The notes under the pieces were generated by a model. It saw nothing but the letters and a program-made list of their open reading frames with translations, was not told the origin of the DNA and made no database searches. A DNA stretch of 64,000 nucleotides from Arenicola marina (taxonomy: Eukaryota > Annelida > Polychaeta > Arenicolidae): positions 43,021,670 to 43,085,669 of the forward strand of contig OZ025248.1 in assembly GCA_964019135.1 (NCBI GenBank). The letters are read 5' to 3'. The position numbers and the translations under genes were made by a program. Positions 35,301 through 50,300 of this stretch are shown piece after piece. Numbering within the stretch: position 1 is the stretch's first letter; each line of letters opens with the position of its first letter.

Positions 35301-38300
35301 ACGATGCCACGGGTAAGTAACAGGGATGGTGGTGGACGCTGTCACAGGTAAGTAACAGGGCTGATGATGGACGCTGTCACGGGTAAGTAACAAGGCTGAT
35401 GGTGGACGCTGTCACGTGTAAGTCACAGGGCTGATGGTGGACGATGTCACGGGTAAGTAACAAGGCTGGTGGTGGACGCTGTCACGTGTAAGTAACAGAG
35501 CTGGTGATGGACGCTGTCACGGGTAAGTAACAAGGTTGATGATGGATGTTGTCACATGTAAGTAACAGAGCTGGTGATGGACGCTGTCACGGGTAAGTAA
35601 ACGGGCTGGTGGTGGACGCTGTCACGGGTAAGTAACAGGGCTGGTGGTGGACGCTGTCACTGGTAAGTAACAGGGCTGTTGGTGGACGCTGTCACGGGTA
35701 AGCAACAGGGATGGTGGTAGACGCTGTCACGGGTAAGTAACATGGCTGGTGGTGGACGATGTCACGGGTAAGTAACAGGGATGGTGGTGGACGCTGTCAC
35801 GGGTAAGTAACAGAGCTGGCGATAGACGCTGTCAGTGGTAAGTAATATGGCTGGAGGTGGACGATGTCACGGGTAAGTAACAGGGATGGTGGTGGACGCT
35901 GTCACTGGTAAGTAACAGGGCTGGTGGTGGACGCTGTCACGGGTAAGTAACAGGGCTGGTGGTGGACGCTGTCACGGGTAAGTAACAGGGCTGTTGGTGG
36001 ACGCTGTCACGGGTAAGTAACAGGGAAGGTGGTGGACGCGGTCACGGGTAAGTAACATGGCTGGTGGTGGACGATGTCACGGGTAATTAACCGGGATGGT
36101 GGTGGACGCTGTCACGTGTAAGTAACGGGGATGGTGGTGGACGCTGTCACTGGTAAGTAACAGGGATGGTGGTGGACGCTGTCACTGGTAAGTAACAGGG
36201 CTGGTGGTGGACGCTGTCGCGGGTAAGTAACAGGGCTGGTGGTGGACGCTGTCACTGGTAAGCAACAGGGCTGGTGGTGGACGCTGTCACTGGTAAGTAA
36301 CAGGGCTGTTGGTGGACGCTGTCACGGGTATGTAACAGGGATGGTGGCGGACGCTGTCACTGGTAAGTAACAGGGTTGGTGGTGGACGCTGTCACTGGCA
36401 AGTAACAGGGATGGTGGTGGACGCTGTCACTGGTAAGTAACAGGGCTGGTGGTGGACGCTGTCACGGGTAAGTAACAGGGCTGGTGGTTGACGCTGTCAC
36501 TGGTAAGTAACAGGGCTGTTGGTGGACGCTGTCACGGGTAAGTAACAGGGATGGTGGTGGACGATGTCACGGGTAATTAACAGGGATGGTGGTGGACGCG
36601 GTCACAGGTAAGTAACAGGGCTGATGGTGGACGCTGTCACGGGTAAGTAACATGGCTGGTGGTGAACGATGTCACGGGTAAGTAACAGGGATGGTGGTAG
36701 ACGCTGTCACGTGTAGGTAAGAGGGATGGTGGTGGACGCTGTCACTGGTAAGTAACAGGGATGGTGGTGGACGCTGTCGCTGGTAAGTAACAGGGCTGGT
36801 GGTGGACGCTGTCACGGGTAAGTAAAGGAGTTGGTGGTGGACGCTGTAACGGGTAAGTAACAGGGATGGTGGTGGACGCTGTCACGGGTAAGTAACATGG
36901 CTGGTGGTGGACGATGTCACGGGTAAGTAACAGGGATGGTGGTGGACGCTGTCACGGGTAGGTAACAGGGCTGGTGGTGGACGATGTCACGGGTAATTAA
37001 CAGGGATGGTGGTGGACGCGGTCACAGGTAAGTAACAGGGCTGATGGTGGACGCTGTCACGGGTAAGTAACATGGCTGGTGGTGGACGATGTCACGGGTA
37101 AGTAACAGGGATGGTGTTGGACGCTGTCACGTGTAAGTAACCACGATGGTGGTGGACGCTGTCACTGGTAAGTAACAGGGATGGTGGTGGAAGCTGTCAC
37201 TGGTAAGTAACAGGGCTGGTGGTGGACGCTGTAACGGGTAAGTAACAGGGCTGGTGGTGGACGCTGTCACGGGTAAGTAACAGGGATGGTGGTAGACGCT
37301 GTCACGGGTAAGTAACATGGCTGGTGGTGGACGATGTCACGGGTAAGTAACAGGGATGGTGGTGGACGCTGTCACGGGTAAGTAACCGGGCTGGTGATAG
37401 ACGCTGTCAGTGGTAAGTAATATGGCTGGTGGTGGACGATGTCACGGGTAAGTAACAGGGATGGTGGTGGACGCTGTCACAGGTAAGTAACAGGGCTGAT
37501 GGTGGACGCTGTCACGGGTAGGTAACAAAGCTGATGGTGGACGCTGTCACTGGTAAGTAACAAGGCTGGTGGTGGACGCTGTCACGTGTAAGTAACAGAA
37601 CTGGTGCTGGACGCTGTCACGGGTGAGTAATAAGGCTGGTGGTGGACGCTGTCACGTGTAAGGAACAGAGCTGTTGATAGACGCTGTCACGGGTAGGTAA
37701 CAAGTCTGATGGTGGACGCTGTCACGGGTAAGTAACAAGGCTGATGGTGGAGGCTGTCACGTGTAAGTTACAGGGCTGATGGTGGACGCTGTCACGGGTA
37801 AGTAACAGGGCTGGTGGTGGACGCTGTGACGTGTAAGTAACAGAGCTGGTGATGGACGCTGTCACGGGAAAGTAACAAGGCTGATGGTGGACGCTGTCAC
37901 GTGTAAGTAACAGAGCTGGTGCTGGACGCAGTCACGGGTAAGTAGCAAGGCTGATGGTGGACGCTGTCACTGGTAAGTAACAAGGCTGGTGGTGGACGCT
38001 GTCACGTGTAAGTAACAGAGCTGGTGATTGACGCTGTCACGGGTAAGTAACAAGGCTGATGGTGGACGCTGTCATGTGTAAGGAACAGAGCTGTTGATGG
38101 ACGCCGTCACGGGTTAGTAACAAGGCTGATGATGGACGCTGTCACTGGTAAGTGACAGGGCTGGTGGTGGACGCTGTCACGGATTAGTATCAGGGATGGT
38201 GGTGGACGCTGTCACGCGTAAGTAACATGGCTGGTGGTGGACGATGTCACGGGTAAGTAACAGGGAAGGTGGTGGGCGCTGTCACGGATTAGTATCAGGG

Positions 38301-41300
38301 ATGGTGGTGGACGCTGTCACTGGTAAGTAACAGGGCTGGTGGTGGACGCTGTCACGGGTAAGTAACAGGGCTGGTGGTGGACGCTGTCACTGGTAAGTAA
38401 CAGGGCTGTTGGTGGACGCTGTCACGGGTATGTAATAGGGATGGTGGCGGACGCTGTCACTGGTAAGTAACAGGGTTGGTGGTGGACGCTGTCACTGGCA
38501 AGTAACAGGGATGGTGGTGGACGCTGTCACTGGTAAGTAACAGGGCTGGTGGTGGACGCTGTCACGGGTAAGTAACAGGGCTGGTGGTTGACGCTGTCAC
38601 TGGTAAGTAACAGGGCTGTTGGTGGACGCTGTCACGGGTAAGTAACAGGGATGGTGGTGGACGATGTCACGGGTAATTAACAGGGATGGTGGTGGACGCG
38701 GTCACAGGTAAGTAACAGGGCTGATGGTGGACGCTGTCACGGGTAAGTAACATGGCTGGTGGTGAACGATGTCACGGGTAAGTAACAGGGATGGTGGTAG
38801 ACGCTGTCACGTGTAAGTAACAGGGATGGTGGTGGACGCTGTCACTGGTAAGTAACAGGGATGGTGGTGGACGCTGTCGCTGGTAAGTAACAGGGCTGGA
38901 GGTGGACGATGTCACGGGTAAGTAACAGGGATGGTGGTGGACGCTATCACAGGTAAGTAACAGGGCTGATGGTGGACGCTGTCACGGGTAAGTAACACGG
39001 CTGGTGGTGGACGATGTCACGGGTAAGTAACAGGGATGGTGGTGGACGCTGTCACAGGTAAGTAACAGGGCTGATGATGGACGCTGTCACGGGTAAGTAA
39101 CAAGGCTGATGGTGGACGCTGTCACGTGTAAGTCACAGGGCTGATGGTGGACGATGTCACGGGTAAGTAACAAGGCTGGTGGTGGACGCTCTCACGTGTA
39201 AGTAACAGAGCTGGTGATGGACGCTGTCACGGGTAAGTAACAAGGTTGATGATGGATGTTGTCACGTGTAAGTAACAGAGCTGGTGATGGACGCTGTCAC
39301 GGGTAAGTAAACGGGCTGGTGGTGGACGCTGTCACGGGTAAGTAACAGGGCTGGTGGTGGACGCTGTCACTGGTAAGTAACAGGGCTGTTGGTGGACGCT
39401 GTCACGGGTAAGCAACAGGGATGGTGGTAGACGCTGTCACGGGTAAGTAACATGGCTGGTGGTGGACGATGTCACGGGTAAGTAACAGGGATGGTGGTGG
39501 ACGCTGTCACGGGTAAGTAACAGAGCTGGCGATAGACGCTGTCAGTGGTAAGTAATATGGCTGGAGGTGGACGATGTCACGGGTAAGTAACAGGGATGGT
39601 GGTGGACGCTGTCACAGGTAAGTAACAGGGCTGATGGTGGACGCTGTCACGGGTAAGTAACAAAGCTGATGGTGGACGCTGTCACTGGTAAGTAACAAGG
39701 CTGGTGGTGGACGCTGTCACGTGTAAGTAACAAAACTGGTGATGGACGCTGTCACGGGTAAGTAATAAGGCTGGTGGTGGACGCTGTCACGTGTAAGGAA
39801 CAGAGCTGTTGATAGACGCTGTCACGGGTTAGTAACAAGGCTGATGGTGGACGCTGTCACGGGTAGGTAACAAGGCTGATGGTGGAGGCTGTCACGTGTA
39901 AGTTACAGGGCTGATGGTGGACGCTGTCACGGGTAAGTAACAGGGCTGGTGGTGGACGCTGTGACGTGTAAGTAACAGAGCTGGTGATGGACGCTGTCAC
40001 GGGTAAGTAACAAGGCTGATGGTGGACGCTGTCACGTGTAAGTAACAGAGCTGGTGATGGACGCAGTCACGGGTAAGTAGGAAGGCTGATGGTGGACGCT
40101 GTCACTGGTAAGTAACAAGGCTGGTGGTGGACCCTGTCACGTGTAAGTAACAGAGCTGGTGATTGACGCTGTCACGGGTAAGTAACAAGGCTGATGGTGG
40201 ACGCTGTCACGTGTAAGGAACAGAGCTGTTGATGGACGCTGTCACGGGTTAGTAACAAGGCTGATGATGGACGCTGTCACTGGTAAGTAACAGGGCTGGT
40301 GGTGGACGCTGTCACGGATAAGTAACAGGGATGGTGGTGGACGCTGTCACGCGTAAGTAACATGGCTGGTGGTGGACGATGTCACGGGTAAGTAACAGGG
40401 AAGGTGGTGGACGCTGTCACGTGTAAGTAACAGGGATGGTGGTGGACGCTGTCACGGGTAAGTAACACGGCTGTTGGTAGACGCTGTCACTGGTGAGTAA
40501 CAGGGCTGGCGGTGGACGCTGTCACTGGTAAGTAACACAGCTGGTGGTGGACGCTGTCACGGGTAAGTAACAGGGCTGGTGGTGGACGCTGTCACTGGTA
40601 AGTAACAGGGCTGTTGGTGGACGCTGTCACGGGTAAGTAACAGGGATGGTGGCGGACGCTGTCACTGGTAAGTAACAGATTTGGTGGTGGACGCTGTCAC
40701 TGGTAAGTAACAGGGATGGTGGTGGACGCTGTCACTGGTAAGTAACAGGGCTCGTGGTGGACGCTGTCACGGGTAAGTAACAGGGCTGGTGGTGGACGCT
40801 GTCACTGGTAAGTAACAGGGATGGTGGTGGACGCTGTCGCTGGTAAGTAACAGGGCTGGTGGTGGACGCTGTCACGGGTAAGTAAAGGGGTTGGTGGTGG
40901 ACGCTGTCACAGGTAAGTAACAGGGCTGATGATGGACGCTGTCACGGGTAAGTAACAAGGCTGATGGTGGACGCTGTCACGTGTAAATCACAGGGCTGAT
41001 GGTGGACGATGTCACGGGTAAGTAACAAGGCTGGTGGTGGACGCTGTCACGTGTAAGTAACAGAGCTGGTGATGGACGCTGTCACGGGTAAGTAATAAGG
41101 TTGATGATGGATGTTGTCACGTGTAAGTAACAGAGCTGGTGATGGACGCTGTCACGGGTAAGTAAACGGGCTGGTGGTGGACGCTGTCACGGGTAAGTAA
41201 CAGGGCTGGTGGTGGACGCTGTCACTGGTAAGTAACAGGGCTGTTGGTGGACGCTGTCACGGGTAAGCAACAGGGATGGTGGTAGACGCTGTCACGGGTA

Positions 41301-44300
41301 AGTAACATGGCTGGTGGTGGACGATGTCACGGGTAAGTAACAGGGATGGTGGTGGACGCTGTCACGGGTAAGTAACACGGCTGGTGGTGGACGATGTCAC
41401 GGGTAAGTAACAGGGATGGTGGTGGACGCTGTCACAGGTAAGTAACAGGGCTGATGATGGACGCTGTCACGGGTAAGTAACAAGGCTGATGGTGGACGCT
41501 GTCACGTGTAAGTCACAGGGCTGATGGTGGACGATGTCACGGGTAAGTAACAAGGCTGGTGGTGGACGCTCTCACGTGTAAGTAACAGAGCTGGTGATGG
41601 ACGCTGTCACGGGTAAGTAACAAGGTTGATGATGGATGTTGTCACGTGTAAGTAACAGAGCTGGTGATGGACGCTGTCACGGGTAAGTAAACGGGCTGGT
41701 GGTGGACGCTGTCACGGGTAAGTAACAGGGCTGGTGGTGGACGCTGTCACTGGTAAGTAACAGGGCTGTTGGTGGACGCTGTCACGGGTAAGCAACAGGG
41801 ATGGTGGTAGACGCTGTCACGGGTAAGTAACATGGCTGGTGGTGGACGATGTCACGGGTAAGTAACAGGGATGGTGGTGGACGCTGTCACGGGTAAGTAA
41901 CAGAGCTGGCGATAGACGCTGTCAGTGGTAAGTAATATGGCTGGAGGTGGACGATGTCACGGGTAAGTAACAGGGATGGTGGTGGACGCTGTCACAGGTA
42001 AGTAACAGGGCTGATGGTGGACGCTGTCACGGGTAAGTAACAAAGCTGATAGTGGACGCTGTCACTGGTAAGTAACAAGGCTGGTGGTGGACGCTGTCAC
42101 GTGTAAGTAACAAAACTGGTGATGGACGCTGTCACGGGTAAGTAATAAGGCTGGTGGTGGACGCTGTCACGTGTAAGGAACAGAGCTGTTGATAGACGCT
42201 GTCACGGGTTAGTAACAAGGCTGATGGTGGACGCTGTCACGGGTAGGTAACAAGGCTGATGGTGGAGGCTGTCGCGTGTAAGTTACAGGGCTGATGGTGG
42301 ACGCTGTCACGGGTAAGTAACAGGGCTGGTGGTGGACGCTGTGACGTGTAAGTAACAGAGCTGGTGATGGACGCTGTCACGGGTAAGTAACAAGGCTGAT
42401 GGTGGACGCTGTCACGTGTAAGTAACAGAGCTGGTGATGGACGCAGTCACGGGTAAGTAGGAAGGCTGATGGTGGACGCTGTCACTGGTAAGTAACAAGG
42501 CTGGTGGTGGACCCTGTCACGTGTAAGTAACAGAGCTGGTGATTGACGCTGTCACGGGTAAGTAACAAGGCTGATGGTGGACGCTGTCACGTGTAAGGAA
42601 CAGAGCTGTTGATGGACGCTGTCACGGGTTAGTAACAAGGCTGATGATGGACGCTGTCACTGGTAAGTAACAGGGCTGGTGGTGGACGCTGTCACGGATA
42701 AGTAACAGGGATGGTGGTGGACGCTGTCACGCGTAAGTAACATGGCTGGTGGTGGACGATGTCACGGGTAAGTAACAGGGAAGGTGGTGGACGCTGTCAC
42801 GTGTAAGTAACAGGGATGGTGGTGGACGCTGTCACGGGTAAGTAACACGGCTGTTGGTAGACGCTGTCACTGGTGAGTAACAGGGCTGGCGGTGGACGCT
42901 GTCACTGGTAAGTAACACAGCTGGTGGTGGACGCTGTCACGGGTAAGTAACAGGGCTGGTGGTGGACGCTGTCACTGGTAAGTAACAGGGCTGTTGGTGG
43001 ACGCTGTCACGGGTAAGTAACAGGGATGGTGGCGGACGCTGTCACTGGTAAGTAACAGATTTGGTGGTGGACGCTGTCACTGGTAAGTAACAGGGATGGT
43101 GGTGGACGCTGTCACTGGTAAGTAACAGGGCTCGTGGTGGACGCTGTCACGGGTAAGTAACAGGGCTGGTGGTGGACGCTGTCACTGGTAAGTAACAGGG
43201 ATGGTGGTGGACGCTGTCGCTGGTAAGTAACAGGGCTGGTGGTGGACGCTGTCACGGGTAAGTAAAGGGGTTGGTGGTGGACGCTGTAACGGGTAAGTAA
43301 CAGGGATGGTGGTGGACGCTGTCACGGGTAAGTAACATGGCTGGTGGTGGACGATGTCACGGGTAAGTAACAGGGATGGTGGTGGACGCTGTCACAGGTA
43401 AGTAACAGGGTTGATGATGGACGCTGTCACGGGTAAGTAACAAGGCTGATGGTGGACGCTGTCACGTGTAAGTCACAGGGCTGATGGTGGACGATGTCAC
43501 GGGTAAGTAACAAGGCTGGTGGTGGACGCTGTCACGTGTAAGTAACAGAGCTGGTGATGGACGCTGTCACGGGTAAGTAACAAGGTTGATGATGGATGTT
43601 GTCACGTGTAAGTAACAGAGCTGGTGATGGACGCTGTCACGGGTAAGTAAACGGGCTGGTGGTGGACGCTGTCACGGGTAAGTAACAGGGCTGGTGGTGG
43701 ACGCTGTCACTGGTAAGTAACAGGGCTGTTGGTGGACGCTGTCACGGGTAAGCAACAGGGATGGTGGTAGACGCTGTCACGGGTAAGTAACATGGCTGGT
43801 GGTGGACGATGTCACGGGTAAGTAACAGGGATGGTGGTGGACGCTGTCACGGGTAAGTAACAGAGCTGGCGATAGACGCTGTCAGTGGTAAGTAATATGG
43901 CTGGAGGTGGACGATGTCACGGGTAAGTAACAGGGATGGTGGTGGACGCTGTCACAGGTAAGTAACAGGGCTGATGGTGGACGCTGTCACGGGTAAGTAA
44001 CACGGCTGGTGGTAGACGCTGTCACTGGTGAGTAACAGGGCTGGTGGTGGACGCTGTCACTGGTAAGTAACAGGGCTGGTGGTGGACGCTGTCACGGGTA
44101 AGTAACAGGGCTGGTGGTGGACGCTGTCACTGGTAAGTAACAGGGCTGTTGGTGGACGCTGTCACGGGTATGTAACAGGGATGGTGGCGGACGCTGTCAC
44201 TGGTAAGTAACAGGGTTGGTGGTGGACGCTGTCACTGGCAAGTAACAGGGATGGTGGTGGACGCTGTCACTGGTAAGTAACAGGGCTGGTGGTGGACGCT

Positions 44301-47300
44301 GTCACGGGTAAGTAACAGGGCTGGTGGTTGACGCTGTCACTGGTAAGTAACAGGGCTGTTGGTGGACGCTGTCACGGGTAAGTAACAGGGATGGTGGTGG
44401 ACGATGTCACGGGTAATTAACAGGGATGGTGGTGGACGCGGTCACAGGTAAGTAACAGGGCTGATGGTGGACGCTGTCACGGGTAAGTAACATGGCTGGT
44501 GGTGAACGATGTCACGGGTAAGTAACAGGGATGGTGGTAGACGCTGTCACGTGTAAGTAACAGGGATGGTGGTGGACGCTGTCACTGGTAAGTAACAGGG
44601 ATGGTGGTGGACGCTGTCGCTGGTAAGTAACAGGGCTGGTGGTGGACGCTGTCACGGGTAAGTAAAGGGGTTGGTGGTGGACGCTGTAACGGGTAAGTAA
44701 CAGGGATGGTGGTGGACGCTGTCACGGGTAAGTAACATGGCTGGTGGTGGACGATATTACGGGTAAGTAACAGGGATGGTGGTGGACGCTGTCACAGGTA
44801 AGTAACAGGGCTGATGATGGACGCTGTCACGGGTAAGTAACAAGGCTGATGGTGGACGCTGTCACGTGTAAGTCACAGGGCTGATGGTGGACGATATCAC
44901 GGGTAAGTAACAAGGCTGGTGGTGGACGCTCTCACGTGTAAGTAACAGAGCTGGTGATGGACGCTGTCACGGGTAAGTAACAAGGTTGATGATGGATGTT
45001 GTCACGTGTAAGTAACAGAGCTGGTGATGGACGCTGTCACGGGTAAGTAAACGGGCTGGTGGTGGACGCTGTCACGGGTAAGTAACAGGGCTGGTGGTGG
45101 ACGCTGTCACTGGTAAGTAACAGGGCTGTTGGTGGACGCTGTCACGGGTAAGCAACAGGGATGGTGGTAGACGCTGTCACGGGTAAGTAACATGGCTGGT
45201 GGTGGACGATGTCACGGGTAAGTAACAGGGATGGTGGTGGACGCTGTCACGGGTAAGTAACAGAGCTGGCGATAGACGCTGTCAGTGGTAAGTAATATGG
45301 CTGGAGGTGGACGATGTCACGGGTAAGTAACAGGGATGGTGGTGGACGCTGTCACAGGTAAGTAACAGGGCTGATGGTGGACGCTGTCACGGGTAAGTAA
45401 CAAAGCTGATGGTGGACGCTGTCACTGGTAAGTAACAAGGCTGGTGGTGGACGCTGTCACGTGTAAGTAACAAAACTGGTGATGGACGCTGTCACGGGTA
45501 AGTAATAAGGCTGGTGGTGGACGCTGTCACGGGTAGGTAACAAGGCTGATGGTGGAGGCTGTCACGTGTAAGTTACAGGGCTGATGGTGGACGCTGTCAC
45601 GGGTAAGTAACAGGGCTGGTGGTGGACGCTGTGACGTGTAAGTAACAGAGCTGGTGATGGACGCTGTCACGGGTAAGTAACAAGGCTGATGGTGGACGCT
45701 GTCACGTGTAAGTAACAGAGCTGGTGATGGACGCAGTCACGGGTAAGTAGGAAGGCTGATGGTGGACGCTGTCACTGGTAAGTAACAAGGCTGGTGGTGG
45801 ACCCTGTCACGTGTAAGTAACAGAGCTGGTGATTGACGCTGTCACGGGTAAGTAACAAGGCTGATGGTGGACGCTGTCACGTGTAAGGAACAGAGCTGTT
45901 GATGGACGCTGTCACGGGTTAGTAACAAGGCTGATGATGGACGCTGTCACTGGTAAGTAACAGGGCTGGTGGTGGACGCTGTCACGGATAAGTAACAGGG
46001 ATGGTGGTGGACGCTGTCACGCGTAAGTAACATGGCTGGTGGTGGACGATGTCACGGGTAAGTAACAGGGAAGGTGGTGGACGCTGTCACGTGTAAGTAA
46101 CAGGGATGGTGGTGGACGCTGTCACGGGTAAGTAACACGGCTGTTGGTAGACGCTGTCACTGGTGAGTAACAGGGCTGGCGGTGGACGCTGTCACTGGTA
46201 AGTAACACAGCTGGTGGTGGACGCTGTCACGGGTAAGTAACAGGGCTGGTGGTGGACGCTGTCACTGGTAAGTAACAGGGCTGTTGGTGGACGCTGTCAC
46301 GGGTAAGTAACAGGGATGGTGGCGGACGCTGTCACTGGTAAGTAACAGATTTGGTGGTGGACGCTGTCACTGGTAAGTAACAGGGATGGTGGTGGACGCT
46401 GTCACTGATAAGTAACAGGGCTCGTGGTGGACGCTGTCACGGGTAAGTAACAGGGCTGGTGGTGGACGCTGTCACTGGTAAGTAACAGGGATGGTGGTGG
46501 ACGCTGTCGCTGGTAAGTAACAGGGCTGGTGGTGGACGCTGTCACGGGTAAGTAAAGGGGTTGGTGGTGGACGCTGTAACGGGTAAGTAACAGGGATGGT
46601 GGTGGACGCTGTCACGGGTAAGTAACATGGCTGGTGGTGGACGATGTCACGGGTAAGTAACAGGGATGGTGGTGGACGCTGTCACAGGTAAGTAACAGGG
46701 CTGATGATGGACGCTGTCACGGGTAAGTAACAAGGCTGATGGTGGACGCTGTCACGTGTAAGTCACAGGGCTGATGGTGGACGATGTCACGGGTAAGTAA
46801 CAAGGCTGGTGGTGGACGCTGTCACGTGTAAGTAACAGAGCTGGTGATGGACGCCGTCACGGGTAAGTAACAAGGTTGATGATGGATGTTGTCACGTGTA
46901 ACAGAGCTGGTGATGGACGCTGTCACGGGTAAGTAAACGGGCTGGTGGTGGACGCTGTCACGGGTAAGTAACAGGGCTGGTGGTGGACGCTGTCACTGGT
47001 AAGTAACAGGGCTGTTGGTGGACGCTGTCACGGGTAAGCAACAGGGATGGTGGTAGACGCTGTCACGGGTAAGTAACATGGCTGGTGGTGGACGATATCA
47101 CGGGTAAGTAACAGGGATGGTGGTGGACGCTGTCACAGGTAAGTAACAGGGCTGATGATGGACGCTGTCACGGGTAAGTAACAAGGCTGATGGTGGACGC
47201 TGTCACGTGTAAGTCACAGGGCTGATGGTGGACGATATCACGGGTAAGTAACAAGGCTGGTGGTGGACGCTCTCACGTGTAAGTAACAGAGCTGGTGATG

Positions 47301-50300
47301 GACGCTGTCACGGGTAAGTAACAAGGTTGATGATGGATGTTGTCACGTGTAAGTAACAGAGCTGGTGATGGACGCTGTCACGGGTAAGTAAACGGGCTGG
47401 TGGTGGACGCTGTCACGGGTAAGTAACAGGGCTGGTGGTGGACGCTGTCACTGGTAAGTAACAGGGCTGTTGGTGGACGCTGTCACGGGTAAGCAACAGG
47501 GATGGTGGTAGACGCTGTCACGGGTAAGTAACATGGCTGGTGGTGGACGATGTCACGGGTAAGTAACAGGGATGGTGGTGGACGCTGTCACGGGTAAGTA
47601 ACAGAGCTGGCGATAGACGCTGTCAGTGGTAAGTAATATGGCTGGAGGTGGACGATGTCACGGGTAAGTAACAGGGATGGTGGTGGACGCTGTCACAGGT
47701 AAGTAACAGGGCTGATGGTGGACGCTGTCACGGGTAAGTAACAAACCTGATGGTGGACGCTGTCACTGGTAAGTAACAAGGCTGGTGGTGGACGCTGTCA
47801 CGTGTAAGTAACAAAACTGGTGATGGACGCTGTCACGGGTAAGTAATAAGGCTGGTGGTGGACGCTGTCACGGGTAGGTAACAAGGCTGATGGTGGAGGC
47901 TGTCACGTGTAAGTTACAGGGCTGATGGTGGACGCTGTCACGGGTAAGTAACAGGGCTGGTGGTGGACGCTGTGACGTGTAAGTAACAGAGCTGGTGATG
48001 GACGCTGTCACGGGTAAGTAACAAGGCTGATGGTGGACGCTGTCACGTGTAAGTAACAGAGCTGGTGATGGACGCAGTCACGGGTAAGTAGGAAGGCTGA
48101 TGGTGGACGCTGTCACTGGTAAGTAACAAGGCTGGTGGTGGACCCTGTCACGTGTAAGTAACAGAGCTGGTGATTGACGCTGTCACGGGTAAGTAACAAG
48201 GCTGATGGTGGACGCTGTCACGTGTAAGGAACAGAGCTGTTGATGGACGCTGTCACGGGTTAGTAACAAGGCTGATGATGGACGCTGTCACTGGTAAGTA
48301 ACAGGGCTGGTGGTGGACGCTGTCACGGATAAGTAACAGGGATGGTGGTGGACGCTGTCACGCGTAAGTAACATGGCTGGTGGTGGACGATGTCACGGGT
48401 AAGTAACAGGGAAGGTGGTGGACGCTGTCACGTGTAAGTAACAGGGATGGTGGTGGACGCTGTCACGGGTAAGTAACACGGCTGTTGGTAGACGCTGTCA
48501 CTGGTGAGTAACAGGGCTGGCGGTGGACGCTGTCACTGGTAAGTAACACAGCTGGTGGTGGACGCTGTCACGGGTAAGTAACAGGGCTGGTGGTGGACGC
48601 TGTCACTGGTAAGTAACAGGGCTGTTGGTGGACGCTGTCACGGGTAAGTAACAGGGATGGTGGCGGACGCTGTCACTGGTAAGTAACAGATTTGGTGGTG
48701 GACGCTGTCACTGGTAAGTAACAGGGATGGTGGTGGACGCTGTCACTGATAAGTAACAGGGCTCGTGGTGGACGCTGTCACGGGTAAGTAACAGGGCTGG
48801 TGGTGGACGCTGTCACTGGTAAGTAACAGGGATGGTGGTGGACGCTGTCGCTGGTAAGTAACAGGGCTGGTGGTGGACGCTGTCACGGGTAAGTAAAGGG
48901 GTTGGTGGTGGACGCTGTAACGGGTAAGTAACAGGGATGGTGGTGGACGCTGTCACGGGTAAGTAACATGGCTGGTGGTGGACGATGTCACGGGTAAGTA
49001 ACAGGGATGGTGGTGGACGCTGTCACAGGTAAGTAACAGGGCTGATGATGGACGCTGTCACGGGTAAGTAACAAGGCTGATGGTGGACGCTGTCACGTGT
49101 AAGTCACAGGGCTGATGGTGGACGATGTCACGGGTAAGTAACAAGGCTGGTGGTGGACGCTGTCACGTGTAAGTAACAGAGCTGGTGATGGACGCCGTCA
49201 CGGGTAAGTAACAAGGTTGATGATGGATGTTGTCACGTGTAACAGAGCTGGTGATGGACGCTGTCACGGGTAAGTAAACGGGCTGGTGGTGGACGCTGTC
49301 ACGGGTAAGTAACAGGGCTGGTGGTGGACGCTGTCACTGGTAAGTAACAGGGCTGTTGGTGGACGCTGTCACGGGTAAGCAACAGGGATGGTGGTAGACG
49401 CTGTCACGGGTAAGTAACATGGCTGGTGGTGGACGATGTCACGGGTAAGTAACAGGGATGGTGGTGGACGCTGTCACGGGTAAGTAACAGAGCTGGCGAT
49501 AGACGCTGTCAGTGGTAAGTAATATGGCTGGAGGTGGACGATGTCACGGGTAAGTAACAGGGATGGTGGTGGACGCTGTCACAGGTAAGTAACAGGGCTG
49601 ATGGTGGACGCTGTCACGGGTAAGTAACAAAGCTGATGGTGGACGCTGTCACTGGTAAGTAACAAGGCTGGTGGTGGACGCTGTCACGTGTAAGTAACAA
49701 AACTGGTGATGGACGCTGTCACGGGTAAGTAATAAGGCTGGTGGTGGACGCTGTCACGTGTAAGGAACAGAGCTGTTGATAGACGCTGTCACGGGTTAGT
49801 AACAAGGCTGATGGTGGACGCTGTCACGGGTAGGTAACAAGGCTGATGGTGGAGGCTGTCACGTGTAAGTTACAGGGCTGATGGTGGACGCTGTCACGGG
49901 TAAGTAACAGGGCTGGTGGTGGACGCTGTGACGTGTAAGTAACAGAGCTGGTGATGGACGCTGTCACGGGTATGTAACAAGGCTGATGGTGGACGCTGTC
50001 ACGTGTAAGTAACAGAGCTGGTGATGGACGCAGTCACGGGTAAGTAGGAAGGCTGATGGTGGACGCTGTCACTGGTAAGTAACAAGGCTGGTGGTGGACC
50101 CTGTCACGTGTAAGTAACAGAGCTGGTGATTGACGCTGTCACGGGAAAGTAACAAGGCTGATGGTGGACGCTGTCACGTGTAAGGAACAGAGCTGTTGAT
50201 GGACGCTGTCACGGGTTAGTAACAAGGCTGATGATGGACGCTGTCACTGGTAAGTAACAGGGCTGGTGGTGGACGCTGTCACGGATAAGTAACAGGGATG

